Of a DNA stretch of 64,000 bases, positions 25,427-33,067 are shown one piece after another (the first letter of the stretch is position 1; each line of letters opens with the position of its first letter). The DNA lies in the NCBI GenBank assembly GCA_049609225.1, contig JBMYYH010000002.1, positions 8,154 to 72,153 on the forward strand, written 5' to 3'. The stretch comes from GCA-2746235 sp049609225 (GTDB lineage: Bacteria > Planctomycetota > UBA1135). A program made the translations under genes and the position numbers. The notes beneath the pieces are model-generated. The model saw nothing but the letters and a program-made list of their open reading frames with translations. It made no database searches and was not told the origin of the DNA.

Positions 25427-27430
25427 CTAGTGACCCTCATGGCTGGGGATTATGCGCTTCTCGCTGCCGCACTTGAGCATGCCCGATCCGTAGTAGGGAT
25501 TACGGACGCCATCGCCGGCGAAGTCGATCCAATCGCCGCCGTCTTCCAGAGCCATGGGGCAGTGGTAGATAGCCATCGGGCGCTCCGTGCCGAGGTAGCC
25601 ATAGGTGCTCGCCAATTCGACCATCGGTTTTTGCAGGTGCTGGAATGCGATGCGGAAGGTCTCGAGTTGCTCGACGTCCTGCAACTCATGGATCGCGTGC
25701 TCCAGGGCGTCAAGCGGCTCTTGGGCTGAGACCGGTGCGTTTGCGCGGTCCAGGTCCGCTAGAGACTGGGCCAATCCCTTCAGCGCGGACTTGCCGCTAG
25801 CAAGGTCGTCACTGGCGAGGCCTTCTCCGACAGCGGCGAGGTCCTGGAGCAGGGCGCCCAGGCCAGTGCGGAAGCCATCGTCGGCACTCTCCATCGCGAA
25901 CTCCATCTCATGGGGATGGTTCGCTACGACGGGGCCTGCGGCACCGCCACCGTGTTGGTGTCCTCCGGCTCCTCCGCCATCGGGGGCCATCATCGAGGTC
26001 TTGCCACGCAGCTGCAGTTCCGAGTCGATGGTGAAGGCACCCCGCGAGACGATGACCTCTCCTTCCTCTAATCCGTCGAGTACCACGAAAGTTTCGCCGG
26101 CACGTGGACCGAGGACCACGTCGCGAGCTTCATAGAGGTTGGCGCCGTGCTGTTCCCGATCTGGAATCTCGACGAACACGATGGCCCGGTCGCCGGTAAG
26201 CAAAGGGGCGGTGATGGGGATGAGGAGCGGGTCCTCAAGGTCAGGGTCCTCCTCCAGGAAGCCGAGGCTTTCTGCCGTCTCCAAGGGCATGCCGCAGATG
26301 GTGCAGTCGCCTTTCTCCTCGCTCACGACTTCGGGGTGCATCGGGCACATCCACTTGCCGTTCAGGTCTACGGGTGCCGCGATCCCCGAGCCCAGGACGT
26401 CGGTCTCGACGCGGGCGCGGGCATACATCTCCGGACGCAGACGACCATCCTGGTTGTCGACCTCCACCCGCACGTGCACGGTACGGGTGATGGGGTCGAG
26501 GACCGGGTCGAGGAAACTGATGGTCCCCTCGAAGGTCTCCCCTGGCCAGGCGTCGACCTCGAAGGCGACGACCTGCCCATAGCGGATCCAAGGGAGGTCC
26601 GATTCATAGGCATCCAGCTCCAACCACAGCTGATCAAGGTCCGCGATGGTGTAGAGTGGGTCGCCTTCCTTGACGTATTGTCCTTCGACTGCATTGCGGT
26701 GGATGACGGTACCTCCCATGGGTGCGTTCAGCGTGATTTGCTCGGAAGGTTCACCTATTGCGACGATCTCCTCCATCTGCGCTTCGGTCAATCCGTAGAG
26801 CGCGAGTTTCTTGCGTGCCGCGATGACCGTCGCGTGGGAGATCTTGGCCAGGGATGCGTCGCTGGACGCTCCGAATCGTTTAGCCGATTCGACCGAGACG
26901 ATGAGCTCTTCTTGGGCATGGAACAATTGCGGCGAGTAGATTTCAGCTAGGTGATCACCAGCCCGGACCTTGAGGCCGGTGTAATCCACATAGAGGCGGT
27001 CCAGTCGTCCACCGACATAGGCGGAGAGGGTGGCGATCGCGGTCTCGTCGACTGCCAGCTTGCCAACCAGGCGTACCTGATGGCTTGCCTTCGAGCGTGC
27101 CACGACGGAGGTCTGAATCCCGGCGATAGCCTTCTGACCGTCCGCGAGTCGCAGGGCATGAGGATTCGCCTCGTCGCCTGCGCCTGTTTCCATGGGAACC
27201 AAGTCCATGCCGCAGAGGGGGCAATCGCCTGGCTTCGGTGCCATAACCGAGGGGTGCATGGAGCAAGTCCAGGTAGTCTCCGCCTCCTCTGTGCTTGCTT
27301 GCTCTGCTCCAGTGCTGGCAGATCCGGTGGACTTCTCTACCGGGGTGAAGCAACGGCCGATGATAAGTCCAAGGAAGAGGACCAAGAGGAGGGTCGCTGG
27401 CTTGGGTAGGTATGAAAACAGGTTTTTCAT
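25427..27430 (-). CDS. cusB: RND periplasmic adaptor (CusB-like) with two heavy-metal-binding domains and DUF3347
   Basis: This 667-residue protein is much longer than E. coli CusB (about 400). After an N-terminal membrane anchor comes a heavy-metal-binding domain (CSMHPSVMAPKPGDCPLCGM). The membrane-fusion core follows, with hairpin, lipoyl and beta-barrel parts. A second metal-binding domain (CPMHPEVVSEEKGDCTICGM) interrupts the core at about residue 360. After a His/Gly linker near 500 comes a DUF3347-type domain ending in YHCPMALEDGG and YYGSGMLKCG. It links CusA to CusC and may deliver copper. The duplicate metal domain is the unusual point. The start overlaps the cusC stop by 4 bases. 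Confidence 0.93.
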   Translation of the reverse strand: MKNLFSYLPKPATLLLVLFLGLIIGRCFTPVEKSTGSASTGAEQASTEEAETTWTCSMHPSVMAPKPGDCPLCGMDLVPMETGAGDEANPHALRLADGQKAIAGIQTSVVARSKASHQVRLVGKLAVDETAIATLSAYVGGRLDRLYVDYTGLKVRAGDHLAEIYSPQLFHAQEELIVSVESAKRFGASSDASLAKISHATVIAARKKLALYGLTEAQMEEIVAIGEPSEQITLNAPMGGTVIHRNAVEGQYVKEGDPLYTIADLDQLWLELDAYESDLPWIRYGQVVAFEVDAWPGETFEGTISFLDPVLDPITRTVHVRVEVDNQDGRLRPEMYARARVETDVLGSGIAAPVDLNGKWMCPMHPEVVSEEKGDCTICGMPLETAESLGFLEEDPDLEDPLLIPITAPLLTGDRAIVFVEIPDREQHGANLYEARDVVLGPRAGETFVVLDGLEEGEVIVSRGAFTIDSELQLRGKTSMMAPDGGGAGGHQHGGGAAGPVVANHPHEMEFAMESADDGFRTGLGALLQDLAAVGEGLASDDLASGKSALKGLAQSLADLDRANAPVSAQEPLDALEHAIHELQDVEQLETFRIAFQHLQKPMVELASTYGYLGTERPMAIYHCPMALEDGGDWIDFAGDGVRNPYYGSGMLKCGSEKRIIPSHEGH

Positions 27431-28800
27431 CGTTCCGATTCCTCGGCGATCAATTCATGTGCAGGAAGGAGTCCATTGAGGACTGCGAAGGCCAAGTGGG
27501 CGTCTGAAGAGGCGCGCACTGCGGCGAGGCGGAAATCGAGGATCACGCGTGCGGCGTCCAACATCTCCTGGAATCCGGACTGGCCGGATTGATAGGCGAC
27601 CAAGGTAGTCTCATAGGTCTCCTGACCTTTCGGCAGGAGGCGGTCCCGGTAGAGGGTCATGCGCCTCTCCGCGTCGGCAAGGTCACTGAGCGCCTCATCG
27701 AGATCCGCGGTCAGACCCCACCGGGTCTCCTCGAGGGAAGCGAGGACCCTCTTTTGGTTCGCCATGGCCTCGCGGCGTGCGGCGTCGATTCGGCCGCGCT
27801 GGATCGGAAGCTCCACCGCGAGGCTCAGGGAGAAGGCATCGTCGCCGGCATCAGGCGAGACTGCATTCCCTTGCCCAATCCAGGTCCAATCGGCGCCGAC
27901 GGCGAGATCGGGCCGGTCTTCCAGTTCCGCTAATTTTCTTTCTGCTTGGCTGGCTCGCATTTCATCTGAAAGCCTAATCATCGCAGGGGAATGGTCTTGG
28001 AAACGTGATTTGAGCAGGTCTGGAGAAGCGAGGTCCGGCACTCCCGGGACCTTTACTCCAGTCCAAATCGCATCCTGAGACATCCTTGAACCTAGAAGTT
28101 GCTCCAGTCGAGGGATTAAGTTGCTGGTCTTTTGTTGGAGGGTTGCGAGACGATCCTCCATCTCGAGCCTCTCGACCTGGGCGCGAAGTACGTCGGCTTG
28201 TGAGACTCGCGAGGACTCATAAAGCCTGAGGCTGACGTCCTCGATGTGCTGGAGAAGTACTACCTGGGACTTGGTGATGTCAATGGCCTGTTGCAGGTAA
28301 GCCATTTCAGTCCAGACTTTCAGGAAGGTACTGCGGACCTTAAGTCGTGCTTCCTCGATACCCCAGTGTGCCGCATCGGCCAAGGAAGAAGCCCTGTCGC
28401 CAGCGGTTTCGAGCTTGCCGGGCCAGGGGATGCTCTGGTTGATGCCGACACGACCATCCATGGGGCCGTTGCGGGTCTCAACAGCTTGGAGGTAAGCCCC
28501 AAGGCTTAGCCAGGGATCCGGAAGTGCTGAGGCCTGGTCGACACGGGCGGCCTTTGCTTGCCAAGCATGGACTGCGGACAGGACGCGGGGACTCTCCGCC
28601 TGGGCACGTGCTAACAGCGTGACTAGCCCCTCTTGTGGGGACCAGGTTGTGGAGGAGACTGAGTGTGAGGGTAGGGCAAGCGTGCCGGCCTGCACCCGGT
28701 GCAGGGCATCTCCATCTGCAGGTGGAGCAGGGCTTCCAGCTTGGCAGGAGAAGCCAAGCCCGAGCAGTACGATGCCAGCGAATCGAATTTTGGTTTCCAT
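27427..28800 (-). CDS. cusC: TolC-family outer-membrane efflux protein
   Basis: The 457-residue protein has the two-repeat coiled-coil organisation of TolC proteins, with long amphipathic helices and repeated SL..AE/R stretches (for example EARLKVRSTFLKVW, LEETRWGLTADLDEALSDLADAERR). The N-terminus METKIRFAG ends in LGFSC, consistent with a lipidated CusC-like exit duct. ATG 28800 is preceded by GAGGA 6 bases upstream, which decides the start over ATG 28836. It is the first transporter gene of the copper island, followed by cusB with an ATGA overlap. Confidence 0.92.
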   Translation of the reverse strand: METKIRFAGIVLLGLGFSCQAGSPAPPADGDALHRVQAGTLALPSHSVSSTTWSPQEGLVTLLARAQAESPRVLSAVHAWQAKAARVDQASALPDPWLSLGAYLQAVETRNGPMDGRVGINQSIPWPGKLETAGDRASSLADAAHWGIEEARLKVRSTFLKVWTEMAYLQQAIDITKSQVVLLQHIEDVSLRLYESSRVSQADVLRAQVERLEMEDRLATLQQKTSNLIPRLEQLLGSRMSQDAIWTGVKVPGVPDLASPDLLKSRFQDHSPAMIRLSDEMRASQAERKLAELEDRPDLAVGADWTWIGQGNAVSPDAGDDAFSLSLAVELPIQRGRIDAARREAMANQKRVLASLEETRWGLTADLDEALSDLADAERRMTLYRDRLLPKGQETYETTLVAYQSGQSGFQEMLDAARVILDFRLAAVRASSDAHLAFAVLNGLLPAHELIAEESER

Positions 28801-28891
28801 GTTTTCCTCATGGGTTTGAATGCACAGGTTCCGCAAACGCGGAATGAATCAGACAGTCCTCACGCGGAAGGTGGGACAGCTTTTCTGTGTT

Positions 28892-29293
28892 TCAAATGAG
28901 GAATCGCTGGAAACGGACCAGGATGGAACCTGGTGGAGCCCTCGGAGGCCCGTACTCGACCACGAACAGGACACAATTCGGGTCGTGATAATCAGGGATT
29001 TGGACTGCGACTGCAGTTCGGTCGAACTGGGGTAGGGGCTCCCCACTTTCGATGGCCCTAGGCTGTTCCTGGCGATGCAGTGGTTCCAGTGGGGCATCGA
29101 ACTCGCAGCAGCACCCCTTTGAGAGAAAGGGTCCGAGACCCGCATCTGGGTCATCATGCTCGCAGCAACAGGAGGCGGCCTCCGGGGAAGGCATGGCCAT
29201 GGCACTGCAATCCTCGACCGCACGCACCACAGCGCCGAGACTGCTTGGTAGCAGCAACAGCACAATGGCAAGAAGGGCGGTCAGGCGCGGCAT
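28892..29293 (-). CDS. Small exported Cys/His-rich protein at the head of the copper operon
   Basis: The 133-residue product has a signal peptide (LLAIVLLLLPSSLGA). Two CCC clusters follow, CCCEHDD at 42-48 and CCCEFD at 61-66, flanked by Cys29, Met and His residues. The C-terminal half is beta-rich (FVVEYGPPRAPPG). It is the first gene on the strand before cusC with a gap of about 90 bases. The thiol clusters suggest a copper-binding or copper-sensing exported protein, by analogy with short Cys-rich open frames that precede cop and cue operons. I know no homologue. It could also be only a periplasmic buffer. Confidence 0.65.
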   Translation of the reverse strand: MPRLTALLAIVLLLLPSSLGAVVRAVEDCSAMAMPSPEAASCCCEHDDPDAGLGPFLSKGCCCEFDAPLEPLHRQEQPRAIESGEPLPQFDRTAVAVQIPDYHDPNCVLFVVEYGPPRAPPGSILVRFQRFLI

Positions 29294-29310
29294 GGCACTA
29301 GTTTAGACCA

Positions 29311-29340
29311 GGAATCCAGGATGACATTCCCAAATATTCC
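29311..29340 (-). promoter_or_regulatory. Candidate operator/promoter region of the copper operon
   Basis: The 52-base gap between the amylase stop and the first copper gene contains GGAAT (29311-29315), a 10-base spacer, ATTCC (29326-29330) and a second ATTCC at 29336-29340. The perfect 5-bp inverted repeat lies where the copper operon promoter must be if the operon starts at 28892-29293. It does not match a CueR or CopY box that I can recognise. Confidence 0.3.
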
Positions 29341-29345
29341 ATCTC

Positions 29346-31274
29346 TTATCGACGCCGCAGCAGGCGATAACCATGCGCTTCCAGGGCTGCGCCGCCGGTC
29401 AGATCAATCATGCCGTTGGTCACGGTGTAACTCGCTGCGCTCAGCAGATCATCCAGCACATCGCCATCAGCAAAGTAGCGATCCACGGGAATGCTCATGC
29501 CGACGGCTTGGCTATTCGATCCTGCAATCGCAAGCAAAGTATCGTGTGCATCTTCGCGCGCAAAAACCATGATGCGACCGGCATGGTGCACCCAGAACGG
29601 ATCAAACGAACCTTCCCGGAGAGCGCTGTACTGCCCGCGCAGTTGCGACAACTTGCGCGTGATCTTGACGGTGCCAACATCCCAGTTGGCGAGGTTCCAA
29701 TCAAAGGTGCGTCGGTTGTCGGGATCCGCACCACCGGCCAAACCAATCTCATCGCCGTAGTAGACAACGGGGGAGCCAGGCAGCGTGAACTGCAGGAAGG
29801 TGGCTTCCCGTACACGTTTTTCATCCATGCCCGCGCGGGTTAAAGCACGCGAAAGATCATGGTTGCCAAGTTGGTGCCAGGAGGTGTGATTGGCAGTGGC
29901 TGGATAAGCGCGCAATCCACTCAGGATGCGATTGCGGAAGGTGGCCACGCTGTCGTTGCGTTGTAGGCAGTAATCCTGCACTGGAAACAGGAAGCCTTTG
30001 AAATCCATCACGCCGTCGAACTGATCACCCGCGAGCCATGGGAGGGCGTCACTCCATTCCTCCAGAACCAATAAGGCTTCAGGGTCGTCGGCCTTGAGAT
30101 AACTCCGCATCTCTTGCCACACACTATGGTCGTCGCCACTGCAACCAGGGCCGACATCCTCCGCAGCATCTAAACGCCAGCCACCGATGCCCGTTTGCTG
30201 CCAACCCCGCATGACACTATCGGTATCCCGAATCATGCGTTCGCGGACCGCAGTCTGGGAATAGTCGAGCTTCGGAAGGGAGTTGATGCCGAACCAACTG
30301 CAGTAGTTTTCCGGCGCCGTGAGATGGTCAAAACCAGGCATGAAGGTAAACCAATCGCCATAGGCGCTGTTGATCGGATCTTCATGTGCACCCAGCCACG
30401 GATAAACGCCGTAGCGGTCGAACCATTCGCTCCAGCTGCTGCAATGATTCAGCACCCCATCCAAGATGACACGCACACCTTGCGCGCGCATGCCGTTCAC
30501 GAACAGTTGAAAGGTGGCATTGTCGCCAAGGCGCGGATCAATACGGTCATAGCTAGTGGCGTCGTAGCGATGATTGCTGCGTGATTCAAAGACGGGATTG
30601 AACCACAAAAAATCGACACCCAACCACTGCAAGTAATCACGCCGTTGCCACACACCAGCGAGGTCGCCGCCATAAAAATCATGGCCGCCCACTGGTGTTG
30701 CATCCCAGTTGCTGTGCGAAAGGATGGGGATGCCAGGAGCGATATCCCACTCGCCGTCGAGCGGATCATTACTGGGATCACCATTGAGGAAACGATCGGG
30801 AAAGATCTGATAACCCACCGCGCCACGCGCCCATGCTGGACCGACAAAGCCGGGTCGAATTTGAAAATCGCGAATGGATAGATCCCAGTGATCGAGAGTG
30901 CCGGTGACCTGGTACCAATCCTCACAGCCCTGGTCTTCCAGGCGGAAGCGATACCAAAGGGTGTCGGTTCCAACTTGCACATCGGCACGCCACAAATCGA
31001 AGCTGCCGCCGGGACCAACTTGGGTTTCAATCCACATCGGCACCATGACTTCGCCGCCGGTACCACCGTTTAGGCCGGTATCCCAAATGCGCACGGTCGC
31101 CGAACTCAAATCACCGGCTCGCGCGCGCAATCGCAACTCCAAGGTGTCGCCGGGCATGGGTTCCAACGGCGTGCAGTAGAGTGGCGACTGGTCGTGAAAA
31201 ATGGCTTCCCCGTCGATGTTTCCGCATTGGGCGGACAAGGCGAGGGAAAGGAGGGGAAGAAGGGCCGAAAACAT
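29346..31274 (-). CDS. Secreted GH13 alpha-amylase family enzyme
   Basis: The 642-residue protein has a signal peptide and an N-terminal beta-sandwich (about 20-140, CBM34/neopullulanase-like). A GH13 barrel follows with the four conserved regions: DGVLNH (272-277), GWRLDAAED with nucleophile D369, VLEEW with acid/base E405, and NHD with D473. A C-terminal all-beta domain ends near 640. It should cleave alpha-glucans or cyclodextrins outside the cytoplasm. A GGAG ribosome-binding site lies 5 bases before ATG 31274. It is divergent from the FG-GAP gene (59-base gap). Glucan preference (amylase versus neopullulanase) is unresolved. Confidence 0.92.
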   Translation of the reverse strand: MFSALLPLLSLALSAQCGNIDGEAIFHDQSPLYCTPLEPMPGDTLELRLRARAGDLSSATVRIWDTGLNGGTGGEVMVPMWIETQVGPGGSFDLWRADVQVGTDTLWYRFRLEDQGCEDWYQVTGTLDHWDLSIRDFQIRPGFVGPAWARGAVGYQIFPDRFLNGDPSNDPLDGEWDIAPGIPILSHSNWDATPVGGHDFYGGDLAGVWQRRDYLQWLGVDFLWFNPVFESRSNHRYDATSYDRIDPRLGDNATFQLFVNGMRAQGVRVILDGVLNHCSSWSEWFDRYGVYPWLGAHEDPINSAYGDWFTFMPGFDHLTAPENYCSWFGINSLPKLDYSQTAVRERMIRDTDSVMRGWQQTGIGGWRLDAAEDVGPGCSGDDHSVWQEMRSYLKADDPEALLVLEEWSDALPWLAGDQFDGVMDFKGFLFPVQDYCLQRNDSVATFRNRILSGLRAYPATANHTSWHQLGNHDLSRALTRAGMDEKRVREATFLQFTLPGSPVVYYGDEIGLAGGADPDNRRTFDWNLANWDVGTVKITRKLSQLRGQYSALREGSFDPFWVHHAGRIMVFAREDAHDTLLAIAGSNSQAVGMSIPVDRYFADGDVLDDLLSAASYTVTNGMIDLTGGAALEAHGYRLLRRR

Positions 31275-31333
31275 GCCACTCCAGGATATCCCAGATTCTC
31301 CCTTCCTGACTGCAATCCAACCGTACGGAAAAC

Positions 31334-33067
31334 ATGTTGTCCCATCTCCTCCTGCTCTCCTGCGCCTTCAGCACACCTCCAGTGGTTCAGGCCGCCCCCT
31401 CGCAGCAACCGGCACAACAACCTGCGCAGCAGCCGTCGGCCCAATCCGAATTGCAGAGAGCAGGGCAGGCCATGCGCCAGGGCAACATGGATCAGGCGAT
31501 TGGGATTCTCAAGCCGCTCACCGAAACGCAGCCGAACCAAGCCAACGCCTGGTATCTGCTCGGCTACTGCTATCACGCGAAAAAGGATTTCGCCAACGCC
31601 ATTCCTGCACATACGCGTGCCGCAACTTTCCCGGCGACGGCAGCCAATGCTAGTTACAACCTTGCTTGCGCGCATGCCTTGCAAGGGAATACCGAAGATG
31701 CCTTCACATGGTTGGGCAAGGCTAAGGCGGCCGGTTTTTCCAACTGGGGGTCGCTTTGGAGTGACCCGGATCTCACTAGCATTCAAAGCGATCCGCGTTT
31801 TCTAAACTTTGCGCCACCGCAGGCCAATTTTGAATCTCCCTTTGTAGAAGAGACGGAAATCCTGTTCGCATGGCATGGCGAAGGCACCAATGATCAATTC
31901 GGTTGGGTTGCTGCGGATGCTGGAGATATCGATGCCGATGGTGTACACGATGTCATCACCAGTGCGCCTTACCTCAAGGCTTCGAGCGCCGCGCCTGCCG
32001 CTGCGGGCCGCGTTTACCTTTATTCCGGTCGCACCGGTGAGGAGATTCGCCAGCACTCTGGAGCAGCTGGAGACTTACTCGGTCTTTCCGTTTCGGGAGT
32101 CGGCGACCTCAATGGTGATGGCCATGCCGATTATGCGGCAACCGCCACCCGCACCAATAACACCAAGCAAGCAGGCTCAGTGATGGTGTGGTCCGGCAAG
32201 GATGGATTGGTTCTGCTCGACATTCAAGGTGCCGCCCCGGGCGACGGCTTCGGCCGCGAAGTGGGGAGCATTTTTGATGTCGACGGCGATGGCATCCCAG
32301 ATGTTCTTATTGGCAGTTATCAATGGGGCCAGGGCCGTGGCAAAGTCACGATTCACAGCGGTGCCGATGGCTCCCTCTTACAGGAGATTGCCGGGGAAAG
32401 CGCCACCGACGGTTTTGGATCCACGGTTTCTGCTGGTGGCGAAGGCAACCACCGTTTCCTCGTGGTCGGTGCGATGACCGCAGGCGCCAGCGGAACTGGT
32501 CAAGTGCAGGTTTATCGTTACCACGAAGAGACCAAGTCTTTTCGCGGCGTGTTCCGCATGTCGGCAGAGAAAGGCAATGTCGCCTATGGGCAGTACTTCA
32601 GTTCGGTGATTGGCGACACCAACGCCGATGGCATCGACGATATTTACACCGTTGACTTTAGTGCCTCTTCCGGCGGCAACGGCAGTGGCCAAGTGCGCAT
32701 TCATTCCGGTGCCGATGGCAAACAACTGTGGCGTCGCGATGGCTTGGCAGGGGAGGGCCTCGGCATTGGCAATGCGATTGCCGGAGACATTAATGGCGAT
32801 GGTCACGACGATGTCTTAACCGGTGCCTGGACCAACTCTGCAGCCGCTGCCTCCGGCGGGCGTTGTTATCTACTCAGCGGCAAGGATGGCAAGGTCCTGC
32901 GCATGTGGACCTGCAACATCGCTGGTGCCACGATGGGCTTCGATTCCACCTCTTTGCCTGACTGCAATGAAGATGGAGCGCGCGACCTTCTCTTCACCGC
33001 GGCATGGACTGGCGTGAAGGGCCCGAAAACAGGTTCGGTTTATCTGGTGTCTGGCAAGGCAGACTAG
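31334..33067 (+). CDS. Exported TPR/FG-GAP integrin-alpha-like propeller protein
   Basis: The 577-residue protein has a signal sequence, a PSQQPAQQPAQQP linker, and about three TPR units (45-150; GNMDQAIGILKPL, NAWYLLGYCYHAK, ASYNLACAHALQGN). Seven or so FG-GAP repeats follow, with Ca-binding loops such as DIDADGVHD, DLNGDGHAD, DVDGDGIPD, DTNADGIDD, DINGDGHDD and DCNEDGARD. These form a seven-bladed beta-propeller used in adhesion and protein binding in planctomycetes. Its stop overlaps the stop of the convergent anchored protein by 4 bases (CTAG). Confidence 0.88.
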   Translation: MLSHLLLLSCAFSTPPVVQAAPSQQPAQQPAQQPSAQSELQRAGQAMRQGNMDQAIGILKPLTETQPNQANAWYLLGYCYHAKKDFANAIPAHTRAATFPATAANASYNLACAHALQGNTEDAFTWLGKAKAAGFSNWGSLWSDPDLTSIQSDPRFLNFAPPQANFESPFVEETEILFAWHGEGTNDQFGWVAADAGDIDADGVHDVITSAPYLKASSAAPAAAGRVYLYSGRTGEEIRQHSGAAGDLLGLSVSGVGDLNGDGHADYAATATRTNNTKQAGSVMVWSGKDGLVLLDIQGAAPGDGFGREVGSIFDVDGDGIPDVLIGSYQWGQGRGKVTIHSGADGSLLQEIAGESATDGFGSTVSAGGEGNHRFLVVGAMTAGASGTGQVQVYRYHEETKSFRGVFRMSAEKGNVAYGQYFSSVIGDTNADGIDDIYTVDFSASSGGNGSGQVRIHSGADGKQLWRRDGLAGEGLGIGNAIAGDINGDGHDDVLTGAWTNSAAAASGGRCYLLSGKDGKVLRMWTCNIAGATMGFDSTSLPDCNEDGARDLLFTAAWTGVKGPKTGSVYLVSGKAD

